Of a stretch of DNA of 64,000 nt, positions 10,398 to 17,876 are shown one piece after another. A program made the translations under genes and the position numbers. The DNA is from Thiorhodovibrio frisius (lineage in GTDB: Bacteria; Pseudomonadota; Gammaproteobacteria; Chromatiales; Chromatiaceae), in assembly GCF_033954835.1 (NCBI RefSeq), contig NZ_CP121471.1, positions 3,962,501 to 4,026,500 of the forward strand, given 5' to 3'. How positions within the stretch are numbered: the first letter of the stretch is position 1; each line of letters begins with the position of its first letter. Below the pieces are notes generated by a model. It searched no databases. It was not told the origin of the DNA and worked only from the letters and a program-made list of their open reading frames with translations.

Positions 10398-11330
10398 ATG
10401 AATCTCGCCTTCATCTCTCATCCCGACTGCCTGGATCACCGCATGGGCGCGCACCATGTAGAGGTACCCGAGCGCCTGCATGCGATCACCGACCGACTGA
10501 TCGCCTCCGGCATCGAAATACTGCTGACCCATTATGACGCGCCGCTCGCAGAGCGCGAAGCCCTGTTACGGGTGCATGATGCCGATTACGTCGAGATGAT
10601 TTTCGCCAACGCGCCCACGGCGAGCGATGTGCTGACCTGGGTCGATGGCGATACCGCCATGAGCGCCGGCACCCTCAATGCAGCCCGCCGCGCCGCCGGC
10701 GCCGCCATGCTCGGGGTTGACCTGGTCATGACCGACAAGCACCACGCTGCCTTCTGCGCCGTGCGACCGCCCGGCCATCATGCCGAACGCCATCAGGCAA
10801 TGGGCTTTTGCTTTTTTAACAATGTCGCCGTCGGCGCTGCCCATGCAATGGCCGAACATGCTCTCAAACGCATCGCTATTGTGGATTTCGACGTCCATCA
10901 TGGCAATGGCACCGAGAATATCTTTGCGGGCGACGAGCGGGTGCTCTTTTGTTCAAGCTTTCAGCATCCCTTCTACCCCGGCTCCGGCGCCGACAGCAAG
11001 GCGCCCAACGTCATCAACCTACCGCTACCCGCGCGCACCGATGGCGCGGCTTTCCGCAGCGCAGTCGAGCAAAGCTGGCTACCCCGACTCGATGACTTCA
11101 AGCCCGACCTGATCATGATATCAGCGGGCTTCGACGGCCATGCCGAAGATGACATGGCGCACTTCATGCTGCGTGAGCCAGACTATGCCTGGATCACCCA
11201 CGAACTGCACGACCTCGCCGCACGCTACGCGCAAGACCGGGTCGTCTCCGTACTGGAAGGCGGATACGCCCTCTCCGCCCTTGGCCGCTCAGTCGGCACC
11301 CATATCGATGAGCTGATTGGGCACGGCTAG
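10398..11330 (+). CDS. Histone-deacetylase family hydrolase
   Basis: This is a 310-residue zinc deacetylase of the HDAC/acetoin-utilisation/acetylpolyamine-amidohydrolase superfamily. The active-site motifs are all visible: RPPGHHAERHQAMGFCFFNN (tandem histidines), IVDFDVHHGNGTENIF (zinc Asp and His) and ISAGFDGHAEDDM (second zinc Asp). The natural substrate in bacteria is unclear; acetylated polyamines or proteins are possible. It is divergent from pat across a 145-base gap, so an acetylation/deacetylation pairing is conceivable but not shown. Confidence 0.88.
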   Translation: MNLAFISHPDCLDHRMGAHHVEVPERLHAITDRLIASGIEILLTHYDAPLAEREALLRVHDADYVEMIFANAPTASDVLTWVDGDTAMSAGTLNAARRAAGAAMLGVDLVMTDKHHAAFCAVRPPGHHAERHQAMGFCFFNNVAVGAAHAMAEHALKRIAIVDFDVHHGNGTENIFAGDERVLFCSSFQHPFYPGSGADSKAPNVINLPLPARTDGAAFRSAVEQSWLPRLDDFKPDLIMISAGFDGHAEDDMAHFMLREPDYAWITHELHDLAARYAQDRVVSVLEGGYALSALGRSVGTHIDELIGHG

Positions 11331-11424
11331 CACTTTCGTCACACTCACGAAGATGCCCGCGCCGCGCCACCCAATGGCAGCACCATGAAGACAAGCTTAT
11401 CCCCCCCTTACCAAGAGCCCTCTC

Positions 11425-11658
11425 ATGCATCTTGATATCGAACTCGATCCCACCATCGGCGAGCGGTTGTTCGCCGTTGCCGAACAGCAGGGACAAAGCG
11501 CTTCGGCACTGATTACTCAGGCACTGCAAGCCTGGCTGGCCGAGCGCTCGGACTACTGGCCAGCGGCCGTGGCCAACTTCGAGGGCGTTGCCGACGCGCC
11601 GCGTTTCGAGGCGTTCCGCGAGGGCATGCCGCCCCCCACTGAAAATCCGCTTGCATGA
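11425..11658 (+). CDS. Probable VapB-type antitoxin
   Basis: This 77-residue protein has a short strand and helices typical of ribbon-helix-helix antitoxins in the first 50 residues (MHLDIELDPTIGERLFAVAE, then SALITQALQAWL). An acidic/proline tail follows that would wrap the toxin. Its last four bases (ATGA) overlap the start of the PIN-domain toxin gene downstream, the usual antitoxin-toxin order. Antitoxins of this type normally repress their own promoter. Confidence 0.78.
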   Translation: MHLDIELDPTIGERLFAVAEQQGQSASALITQALQAWLAERSDYWPAAVANFEGVADAPRFEAFREGMPPPTENPLA

Positions 11659-12053
11659 GGTATTTGCTCGATACCTGCACGGTGTCCGACTTCGTCAAGG
11701 GCGAACCGACGGTGCTGGCCCGCGTGAAGGCCACGGCGCCGACGCTGATTGCGGTCTCGACGCTGACGCGCATGGAGGTGGCGTTCGGGTTGCGCCTAAA
11801 GCCGGCGCGCGCCCGTGAGCTGACGCCGGTGCTGGAGGCGTTTTTTGCCTCCATCACGACCCTACCCTTCACCTTGGCCGACGCGGAAGCCGCCGCCGCA
11901 ATTCGGGCCGATCTGAAAGCCCGGGGCACGCCAATCGGCCCTTACGATGTCCTGATTGGCGCCACGGCGCTGGCGCGCGGCTTAACGATGGTCACGAGCA
12001 ACGAGGTGGAATTTCGCCGGATCGTTGGGCTGCCAGTGGACAATTGGCGCTGA
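11655..12053 (+). CDS. vapC: VapC-type PIN-domain toxin
   Basis: This is a 132-residue PIN-domain ribonuclease. The acidic residues of the fold are seen in YLLDTCTVSDF (first Asp), STLTRMEVAFG (Glu), and the C-terminal GPYDVLIGATALARG and MVTSNEVEFRRI (Asp and Asn/Glu positions). VapC toxins cut tRNA or rRNA when free of their antitoxin. The length and the translational coupling to the upstream antitoxin are standard. The pair sits 261 bases before the end of the integron integrase gene but shows no attC of its own. Confidence 0.9.
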   Translation: MRYLLDTCTVSDFVKGEPTVLARVKATAPTLIAVSTLTRMEVAFGLRLKPARARELTPVLEAFFASITTLPFTLADAEAAAAIRADLKARGTPIGPYDVLIGATALARGLTMVTSNEVEFRRIVGLPVDNWR

Positions 12054-12313
12054 GCCACTCGCTCAGCGCGTCAGCACGCTCAGCAGCTACCGGTCCATAC
12101 GCTCGCACAAACCGGCCAGCGCGACCGAACGCACGGTCTCGCGCATGCCAAAGCGCAGCGCGACACGCTGGTTGCGGCGCAGCCGCTAGAGGCCGCGAAT
12201 GCTCCTGGCTCGCCGCTCGAAGGCGGTGCTGGCGCGGTAGAAGACGCTCGTGCGCAACCGCAGTGCGTTCGGCCACCGGCTCTCGGGAATCACCTGGCTG
12301 CGCGCATCCGCAG
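12054..12313 (-). pseudogene. Decayed minus-strand coding remnant
   Basis: No intact gene lies here. Read on the minus strand, one frame gives protein-like sequence broken by in-frame stops, for example RFGMRETVRSVALAGLCERM and FYRASTAFERRA. It looks like a degraded gene between vapC and the integrase. I do not recognise the family. Confidence 0.3.
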
Positions 12314-13729
12314 CTAGAGCAACCCATCCAACGGACTGCGCACCCCCTGACCGCCACGGTTCAACACATGGGTATAAATCATCGTGGTTGACACATCCGC
12401 ATGCCCCAATAACTCCTGCAAGGTGCGAATGTCATAGCCGGATTCCAGCAAATGTGTCGCAAACGAATGGCGCAGACAATGGCAGTTTACCTTCTTCGTA
12501 ATCCCCGCCCGTTGCGCCGCGGCCTTCACCGCCTTCTGCAAGCTATTCTCATGCACATGGTGCCGGCGCGTCTTGCCGCTGCGCGGATCAACCGACAGCC
12601 GACCACTCGGAAACACATATTGCCAAATCCACTCCTTGGGTGCATGCGGCCATTTGCGCGCTAGAGCATCCGGCAAAAACACCTCCCCATGGCCCGCGGC
12701 GAGATCCTGCTCGTGCAATGCGCGCACCTTGCGCAATTGCTCCCGCAAGGGCTCCTCCAAACGCACCGGCAGCGGCACCAACCGATCCTTCTGCCCCTTG
12801 CCATCGCGAACAAGAATCTGATGATAACTGAAGTCGATATCCTGCACTCGTAACCGCATGCACTCCATCAACCGCATCCCGGTACCGTAAAGCAAAGCCG
12901 CCATGAGATGCTGGACGCCCTCGATCCCACTTAGCAATCGTGCGACCTCCCCGCGCTCCAGCACCACCGGCAGTCGCTTCGGCCGTTTCGCGCGCGCAAA
13001 ATCCCCAAGCTCCTCCAGCGACCGCCCGAGCACCTGTTTGTACAGAAACACCAGCGCATTCAATGCTTGATTCTGGGTACTCGCCGAGACATTGCCGCGC
13101 ACCGCCAAGTCCTCCAGGAACGCGCGAATCCGCTCAGCGCCAACATCCGCCGGGTCCCGCTGATCGCAGAACAGAATAAAACGGCACACCCAGGCTTCAT
13201 AAGACTGCTCCGTGCGAATCGAATAGTGCCGTCGCCGAATCTCCCCCACCATGCGCTCCAGCAACGGCCGATGCGCCTCCCTCACCTGGTCGAGCGCCGA
13301 GGTCGCATTCCGCTTCTCCTTTAACCGGGCACCCGATACCGGAGATTCCTCAAACGCAGGCGTCTCCCGTGCCACAGTCGGGTGATCCGCCTCCAAGGTT
13401 CGCGCCGAGGCCCGCCAAAAGTCCCAATCCACCTCCGCCGCCACCGGCGCCTTTGCAGTCACCAGCAAATTCTGTATAGCATCGACGATTTGCACAAACT
13501 GCCAGTCAGAAATTCTGTCTAGCCGCCCAGCCTGTTGCAGATAGCCGGTCACGTCATCAAGCTTATGTTGCTTCAGGCGCTTGCCCGGAAAGGCCGCAAG
13601 ATAGGCTTCCGCCCGGCGTACCAGCCATCGAAGCGCATTCTCCTTGACGCCGGCTTGAACGGCTCGGGCGATGAATTGATCCCAAAACCGATCCTTGGCC
13701 GTTGGTCCTGTTGCTTGAGGTTTCGGCAT
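12314..13729 (-). CDS. intI: Integron integrase (IntI) with N-terminal extension
   Basis: This is a tyrosine recombinase of 471 residues. The C-terminal catalytic domain shows the arginine in [15 protein letters not shown], the HxxR box [15 protein letters not shown], the later histidine in [18 protein letters not shown] and the tyrosine nucleophile in the same stretch. The IntI-specific patch is present between them ([16 protein letters not shown]), and the ending [17 protein letters not shown] is diagnostic of integron integrases. Class 1 IntI is about 337 residues; here about 130 extra residues precede the SAM-like core domain. It is divergent from the cassette array, as expected. No LexA box was recognised upstream. 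Confidence 0.95.
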   Translation of the reverse strand: MPKPQATGPTAKDRFWDQFIARAVQAGVKENALRWLVRRAEAYLAAFPGKRLKQHKLDDVTGYLQQAGRLDRISDWQFVQIVDAIQNLLVTAKAPVAAEVDWDFWRASARTLEADHPTVARETPAFEESPVSGARLKEKRNATSALDQVREAHRPLLERMVGEIRRRHYSIRTEQSYEAWVCRFILFCDQRDPADVGAERIRAFLEDLAVRGNVSASTQNQALNALVFLYKQVLGRSLEELGDFARAKRPKRLPVVLERGEVARLLSGIEGVQHLMAALLYGTGMRLMECMRLRVQDIDFSYHQILVRDGKGQKDRLVPLPVRLEEPLREQLRKVRALHEQDLAAGHGEVFLPDALARKWPHAPKEWIWQYVFPSGRLSVDPRSGKTRRHHVHENSLQKAVKAAAQRAGITKKVNCHCLRHSFATHLLESGYDIRTLQELLGHADVSTTMIYTHVLNRGGQGVRSPLDGLL

Positions 13730-13759
13730 GTGCTAACGTCGATCTCACAGGCAGAGAGT

Positions 13760-13889
13760 GTGGATTTCGTCTAGCGCCGGTCGAACGGTTCGCCTTGGTT
13801 CTCCGGGCTAGATGGAATCTATGCTAACGGGGCTAGACGGATTCTGTCTAGCACACCTGACCAACTTTCTGTCTAGTTAACTGTTAGGC
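13760..13889. other. attI region with CTAG repeat motifs
   Basis: This lies between the intI start and the first cassette. It ends in the core site GTTAGGC at 13883-13889; recombination is expected between G13883 and T13884. Five CTAG motifs occur at 13771, 13808, 13833, 13848 and 13873. Two lie in near-identical 15-mers (TGGATTTCGTCTAGC and CGGATTCTGTCTAGC). By analogy with attI1 direct repeats they may be integrase binding sites; this is inference. Confidence 0.65.
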
Positions 13890-13893
13890 GGAA

Positions 13894-14133
13894 TCAGATA
13901 AACGCCTTCCATTCGGATCCGTCGTGGTCAAAGCGATATTTTGTGTCAGGTTGACCGCCGGAAAACGTGTCAATTTTGTCAACATCCGGGTATAGATATT
14001 GAGCAATCTTTATTGCACCACCCATGTCGCAACAATTCATGTCAGGCAAATCTAAAGCGAGGTGACGGTCGCCAACAACACGCCAGGATTGCCAGCGACA
14101 TTGCAAATCTTTGTTCCAACAATCGTTACTCAT
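13894..14133 (-). CDS. Cassette 1 protein, unknown
   Basis: This 79-residue protein fills the first cassette but reads toward the integrase. A good ribosome binding site (GGAGAG) lies 6-7 bases before its ATG, in minus-strand sense. It contains a Cys pair (DMNCCDMGGAIK) and an acidic C-terminal half (GGQPDTKYRFDHDGSEWKAF). No family is recognised. Being antisense to the cassette direction, it would not be expressed from an attI-proximal promoter and would need its own. Confidence 0.55.
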   Translation of the reverse strand: MSNDCWNKDLQCRWQSWRVVGDRHLALDLPDMNCCDMGGAIKIAQYLYPDVDKIDTFSGGQPDTKYRFDHDGSEWKAFI

Positions 14134-14155
14134 AATTCTCTCCGGTTAAAAATTA

Positions 14156-14215
14156 ACCTAACGATTGCATCCAGCCGACGCGCCAATAGCGCGCGGCTGA
14201 TGCGGGGCGTTAGGC
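14156..14215 (+). other. attC1 recombination site
   Basis: This is a 60-bp imperfect palindrome from ACCTAAC (14156-14162) to GTTAGGC (14209-14215). The inner arms are CAGCCGACGCGC and GCGCGCGGCTG around a short loop. It is nearly identical to attC2, so cassettes 1 and 2 probably came from one source. Confidence 0.9.
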
Positions 14216-14223
14216 ATGAACAT

Positions 14224-14439
14224 TTAGCATCGCGCTGGCCCATAACTGAATCGCGTCATGTTCCGAATCGATAACTGGGCAATTCGTTTTTGATTAGGCC
14301 AGAATCGTTTTGGAAAGCAAAACTGATTTTGATAACGAACCTGGATCGCAACATAACGCATATCGCAATCATGGCGCGTATGTTGGTAATATCGTGATCG
14401 ATTCATCATTGTGATGTAGTCGCGCTGTTGTGATGTCAT
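14224..14439 (-). CDS. Cassette 2 protein, unknown
   Basis: This small antisense cassette gene encodes a 71-residue protein rich in Arg, Tyr and Gln (MTSQQRDYITMMNRSRYYQ at the start). A ribosome binding site GAGAGGATC precedes the start in minus-strand sense. No domain is recognised. The size and position fill the cassette between attC1 and attC2, which supports it being the cassette gene, though its composition is unusual. Confidence 0.45.
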   Translation of the reverse strand: MTSQQRDYITMMNRSRYYQHTRHDCDMRYVAIQVRYQNQFCFPKRFWPNQKRIAQLSIRNMTRFSYGPARC

Positions 14440-14461
14440 TGTGATCCTCTCGATAAAACAA

Positions 14462-14521
14462 GCCTAACCCTAGCATCCAGCCGACGCGCGAATAGCGCGC
14501 GGCTGATGCGGGGCGTTAGGC
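14462..14521 (+). other. attC2 recombination site
   Basis: The site runs from GCCTAAC (14462-14468) to GTTAGGC (14515-14521). Its arms and loop almost repeat attC1. Confidence 0.9.
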
Positions 14522-14704
14522 TGACAAAGCTTTAGCCGCATAGCGCGCCGCTGATTGGTATTCACGGATAAAATCGAAACGCGCTCTGTGCAAGTCATCT
14601 TCAGTAAGCCATTTTCCGCACCGAATACAGCGCTGCCGCTGAGGGAAAGTCCAGTTGAAATACAATTCAGGCGGGCGTACTTTATGCTCGCATTGATCAT
14701 TCAT
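14516..14704 (-). CDS. Cassette 3 small zinc-ribbon-like protein
   Basis: I choose the ATG at 14704 because a GGAG ribosome binding site precedes it; an upstream in-frame start would lie across attC3. The 62-residue product has a Cys in MNDQCEHK and a CIRCGKW motif, a possible metal-binding ribbon, followed by a helical basic/aromatic tail. The stop codon TAA is the complement of the TTA at the cassette boundary (14516-14518), so the gene uses exactly the cassette edge as its end. It is antisense to attC. Confidence 0.6.
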   Translation of the reverse strand: MNDQCEHKVRPPELYFNWTFPQRQRCIRCGKWLTEDDLHRARFDFIREYQSAARYAAKALSA

Positions 14705-14721
14705 GTTTATCTCCAAAATTA

Positions 14722-14780
14722 GCCTAACGAGGTGCTGCACCGGACGCCGGAATACGGCGCCGGTGAGCCGGGCGTTAGGT
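14722..14780 (+). other. attC3 recombination site
   Basis: This 59-bp site runs from GCCTAAC (14722) to GTTAGGT (14774-14780), with inner arms CACCGGACGCCG and CGGCGCCGGTG. Confidence 0.88.
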
Positions 14781-14909
14781 GGAACCGCCGTCAGCCAAAG
14801 GTAATGTGCCGTCGTGGACATATTCAGCAGCACGATGCAAGCCAACCATATTCAAGATTTGCATCGCAGGGTGGGCAAAAAGATTGTGAACAAACCAGCT
14901 TCTAAACAT
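14775..14909 (-). CDS. Cassette 4 micro-protein, 44 residues
   Basis: A short antisense frame begins at ATG 14907-14909 and ends at the TAA formed by TTA 14775-14777 in the cassette boundary. The product begins MFRSWFVHNLFAHPAMQIL and ends in TLPLADGGST. The WxVHNLxxHPxM...LP pattern resembles short uncharacterised phage and bacterial proteins. A G-rich ribosome binding site (AGGGGG) precedes the ATG. It fills the coding part of its cassette, the main reason to accept so short a gene. Confidence 0.5.
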   Translation of the reverse strand: MFRSWFVHNLFAHPAMQILNMVGLHRAAEYVHDGTLPLADGGST

Positions 14910-14915
14910 GAAACC

Positions 14916-15021
14916 CCCTAACAAGTTGCTCAAGGCGACGCCAAACCGCGCTTTGAGCTTGGGTTAAAAGATCGGGCTTTGTGCCCAGCGCGGTTTGGCG
15001 CGCCTTAGCTTGTCGTTAGGC
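14916..15021 (+). other. attC4, long attC site
   Basis: This 106-bp site runs from CCCTAAC (14916-14922) to GTTAGGC (15015-15021). The arms GCGACGCCAAACCGCGCT and AGCGCGGTTTGGCGCGCC pair around an extended loop, as in long VCR-like sites. Confidence 0.85.
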
Positions 15022-15028
15022 GGAAAAA

Positions 15029-15388
15029 TCACCTGCGGCAACTTTTGCATTGAATGTTTACATCTGTGTGAGATAACGGATTGCATCCGTCATCAAAAAA
15101 CACTGTGCCGCAAATTGACGAAGTGCAGCCCTTGCGAAAGAAATGGGCTTTACCCATGCTTTCGTATTTGTACCATCCTGACTTTGGCACACGGTTGCGC
15201 TGATAGATTCCATACGGGTTTTTCGCATCATCTGGAGCGTTTATCCCAATATTCCATCCTTCATCATAAGCAATGCAAAGTTCAAGTTCCGTTCCAGGGT
15301 CATAAATCACAACGGGGTCTTTTCTGTTATGCCCGTGATACCAACCTTCTTTTTTTGCAAGCCTGACTCGCTCTTGTTTTCTTTTCAT
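15029..15388 (-). CDS. Cassette 5 protein, unknown
   Basis: The ATG at 15388 gives a 119-residue product. An earlier in-frame ATG lies inside attC5 and is less likely. The protein is basic at its N-terminus (MKRKQERVRLAKKEGWYHG), then aromatic and acidic (YDPGTELELCIAYDEGWN), and ends Cys-rich (DVNIQCKSCRR). No family is recognised. It is the fifth consecutive cassette gene oriented toward the integrase. Confidence 0.6.
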   Translation of the reverse strand: MKRKQERVRLAKKEGWYHGHNRKDPVVIYDPGTELELCIAYDEGWNIGINAPDDAKNPYGIYQRNRVPKSGWYKYESMGKAHFFRKGCTSSICGTVFFDDGCNPLSHTDVNIQCKSCRR

Positions 15389-15408
15389 TTGATCCACCAA
15401 ACAAAACC

Positions 15409-15478
15409 GCCTAACAAGCCGCTGCATCCGATCCAGGTTTCGCTCTCGCTCAACCTGGCCGGCTGAGCTTGGGCGTTA
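15409..15478 (+). other. attC5, interrupted by intron 1
   Basis: The left part runs from GCCTAAC (15409-15415) through arms GATCCAGG and CCTGGCCGGCTGAGC to GTTA (15475-15478). The core is completed by GGT at 17570-17572 after the intron, restoring GTTAGGT. The intron therefore sits inside the right-hand core box, after GTTA. Confidence 0.85.
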
Positions 15479-17569
15479 GTGCGCCAAGCGAAGCTTGGCG
15501 CTTCTTGCCGGGTGAAAGTCCCGGTCGGGTAAGGGCTAGCCACCCACCCGTATCGCGTGTTGCGCCTCTGGCGGATAGCGACGCACTGGTCAGGAGACTG
15601 GTGCTATCGTGAACAAAAGAGGTGAAGCGTACATAGAGAAACTTGTAGGCCAGAGGGGTGTACGCACCACCCTGAAGCGATTTCAGCCTCGTTAAAAGCA
15701 TTAAAGCAGACGGCGACAGGGTTAACGACCTGGAAGCCAACACAGAGGACTCAATAGAACGACGATGGGCAAGATATTGTGGCACTGCCGGGAAACCAGG
15801 CAGCAAACAGAGAAAACAAACGTTGCCCTAAGGTCGTTCACGGCGAGAGTCCCGAGGGTCTGTCGGGGTCCGAGCGCCTGGCATGCAAGCACAGAAGCGT
15901 CGAGAACTTGGGAGACCCCATCAGCTCCCGGCGGGAGAGGTAAGGCATGCGGTTATTGAGACACACAGGGGGAAACCCCGAAACGGAATTAGACCGAAGC
16001 CTAGAGCCGACCGACCGGGGAAGCGCAACTGACCGAGAAGGAAGGTTCGCCGGAAGCGGATGGGGAGTCAGACCGACTCATAGTACTCCGAGCGCGGGAG
16101 AGCCGCGTACATGGGAAAGGGGTCGGCGAAGTGATGCAGCCAACAAAGGACACTTCACCCAGACACGACGGGCTGGACCATGAAGCAAACCTCCCTGTTG
16201 GGAATAGCGAAAAAGGCGGCATCGGACAAGGCCCATCGATTCCGCAACCTCTTTGGCCTGCTCAACGTCAGCTATCTTCTGGCCTGTTGGCGGCTGATTA
16301 ACAAAGGTGCGGCCAGCGGTGTCGACCGACTGGATGCCCGCGCCTATGAAGCCAACCTTCAGGACAATGTAGAAGCACTGGCGGCGGCGGTCAAAGGGGG
16401 ATGGTATCGGGCCAAGCTGGTACTGAGAAGATACATCCCCAAGCTCAACGGAAAGTTGAGGCCATTGGGGATTCCGGCCATCGCGGACAAAGTGCTCCAG
16501 ATGGGGGTTACCAAGATACTGGAAGAGATTTATGAGCAGGACTTTCTGGACTGTAGCTATGGTTACCGACCTCGGGTTGGTGCCCTGGATGCAGTGCGAG
16601 ACCTGAGCGCCGAGCTGCGAAGCGGGCGTTATCACTTCCTGGTCGAGGCGGATATTCGCGCATTCTTTGATCGAATCGATCACGATACACTGATCGAACT
16701 GTTGCAGCGACGGATAGACGATGAACCCTTTTTGCGGCTGATTCGCAAGTGGTTAAAGGCCGGCGTTTTGGAGCCAGATGGCGCGGTTCAGCATCCCAAG
16801 ACAGGCTCGCCCCAGGGCGGGATCATCTCCCCGATGCTTGCGAATATCTATCTCCACTACGCGCTAGATGAGTGGTTTGAGAACACGGTCAAGACACATT
16901 GCAAAGGGAAAGCGTACCTCTGTCGGTATGCCGACGATTTTGTGTGCGCGTTTGAATGTGAGTTCGACGCCCAGCGCTTTTATCGGGTGCTTGGGTTGCG
17001 GATGGAGCGGTTCGGGCTGGAAGTCGCGCAAGAGAAAACGCAGTTGCTGCGGTTCTCGCGTCAGGACTGGACGCGTAACGGCACCTTTGAGTTTCTCGGA
17101 TTCGAGTTTCGCTGGGGACGAGGGCGTTGGGGAAAACCCGCGCTCAAACGGCGCACGGCACGGAAGAAATACCGCGCCTCCCTGGCCAGTTTTCGAGACT
17201 GGTGTCGGGCACACTGCCGGATGCACAAGGACAAGTTCTTCGCGGCTCTCAATGCGAAGCTGCGCGGGTACTACAATTACTACGGTATCCGAGGCAACTC
17301 CGACAGCCTGGGTGACTTTTTCTACCATGTCACACGCATGCTCTACCGGGAGCTGAATCGCCGCAGTCAGCGGCGCAGTTACAACTGGAAGGGCTTTGCC
17401 GAACTGATCAAGGTGTTCAAGCTTGAGCGACCACGAATCTGCCACAGCTTCTGAGTATTCTGCAATGTTGCCGCGTGCGAAGCGAATCATTTCGAGGAGC
17501 CCGGTGCGGTAGTTCCGCACGCCGGGATCTGTACGGGGGCGGCCGGGTAACTGGCCGTCCTACCGTGAT
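15479..17569 (+). mobile_element. Group II intron copy 1 (IIC-attC type)
   Basis: The element is 2,091 bp, starting GTGCGCC and ending CCGTGAT. The 5' 700 bases would form ribozyme domains I-III, and domain IV holds the reverse transcriptase gene. Domain V is the hairpin at about 17495-17531 (AGC, then CCCGGTGCGG paired with CCGCACGCCGGG). Domain VI follows (CGGCC...GGCCG with an unpaired-A loop) up to the 3' end. The ends are fixed by the second copy, which has the same limits but different 3' flank. Insertion in an attC core and lack of an endonuclease domain place it with class IIC-attC introns. Confidence 0.9.
16180..17454 (+). CDS. Group II intron reverse transcriptase/maturase, copy 1
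   Basis: The 424-residue protein (intron domain IV) has reverse transcriptase blocks in order: GAASGVDRLDAR, the block with LRPLGIPAIADKVLQM, FVE-like LVEADIRAFFDRIDHD (first catalytic Asp), GSPQGGIISPMLANIYLH, and the active site CRYADDFVCAF near residue 250. The maturase (X) domain occupies the last ~110 residues (LRGYYNYYGIRGNS onward). No HNH endonuclease follows, as in class C introns. It aids splicing and target-primed insertion into DNA. The product is the same as that of copy 2. Confidence 0.95.
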   Translation: MKQTSLLGIAKKAASDKAHRFRNLFGLLNVSYLLACWRLINKGAASGVDRLDARAYEANLQDNVEALAAAVKGGWYRAKLVLRRYIPKLNGKLRPLGIPAIADKVLQMGVTKILEEIYEQDFLDCSYGYRPRVGALDAVRDLSAELRSGRYHFLVEADIRAFFDRIDHDTLIELLQRRIDDEPFLRLIRKWLKAGVLEPDGAVQHPKTGSPQGGIISPMLANIYLHYALDEWFENTVKTHCKGKAYLCRYADDFVCAFECEFDAQRFYRVLGLRMERFGLEVAQEKTQLLRFSRQDWTRNGTFEFLGFEFRWGRGRWGKPALKRRTARKKYRASLASFRDWCRAHCRMHKDKFFAALNAKLRGYYNYYGIRGNSDSLGDFFYHVTRMLYRELNRRSQRRSYNWKGFAELIKVFKLERPRICHSF

Positions 17570-17779
17570 GGTGTAATCAATCGGAACTTTCTTTGTAAAC
17601 ACATCCGCAACATCCTTGGCGACGGTCCTGTGATGAACATCATCCTCGTCGGCTATCTCGCGAAATGACTTACCAAGAACGCAATATCTGTAAGCTCTTT
17701 CTTTTTTAAGATCAGATGCAGTACTCAAACCGCAAAGCCGTGAGAACTCGTCTTCTGTCAGTCGTTTGTATACAGGCAT
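17417..17779 (-). CDS. Cassette 6 gene, extended into intron 1
   Basis: The original gene is 17570-17779: 70 codons beginning MPVYKRLTEDEFSRLCG and containing a helix-turn-helix-like stretch (GKSFREIADEDDVHHRTVAK). Before intron insertion the frame would have read ...DYT followed by TAA, the stop being the TTA of the attC core now at 15476-15478. The intron separated that stop from the gene, so the frame runs on into intron sequence for 50 more codons to 17417. The native product may be a small DNA-binding protein; the extended tail (R- and P-rich) is probably meaningless. Confidence 0.6.
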   Translation of the reverse strand: MPVYKRLTEDEFSRLCGLSTASDLKKERAYRYCVLGKSFREIADEDDVHHRTVAKDVADVFTKKVPIDYTITVGRPVTRPPPYRSRRAELPHRAPRNDSLRTRQHCRILRSCGRFVVAQA

Positions 17780-17784
17780 GAATC

Positions 17785-17876
17785 ACCTAACAAGCTGCTC
17801 CAGCCGACCCCGCGCGTCGGCTTGTTTTGTTTTCCTTCAGCACCGTACCAGCGCGGGTCGGCTGAGCTTGTCGTTA
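17785..17876 (+). other. attC6, interrupted by intron 2
   Basis: The site runs from ACCTAAC (17785-17791) to GTTA (17873-17876), continuing after the intron at 19968 with GCG. Long arms CAGCCGACCCCGCGC and GCGCGGGTCGGCTG pair well. The rejoined core GTTAGCG departs from GTTRRRY at one purine position and at the last base. Confidence 0.85.

Noticed and set aside
11425-12053. vapBC as part of the integron array
   Set aside because: It lies on the far side of intI and no attC flanks it.
15765-16183. Short plus-strand frames upstream of the reverse transcriptase
   Set aside because: They lie in ribozyme domains I-III, where structure rather than coding explains the sequence.
16078-16683. A 201-residue minus-strand frame in intron 1 (and its copy at 18476-19081)
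   Set aside because: It is antisense to the intron reverse transcriptase and crosses ribozyme sequence; its duplication only reflects the duplicated intron.
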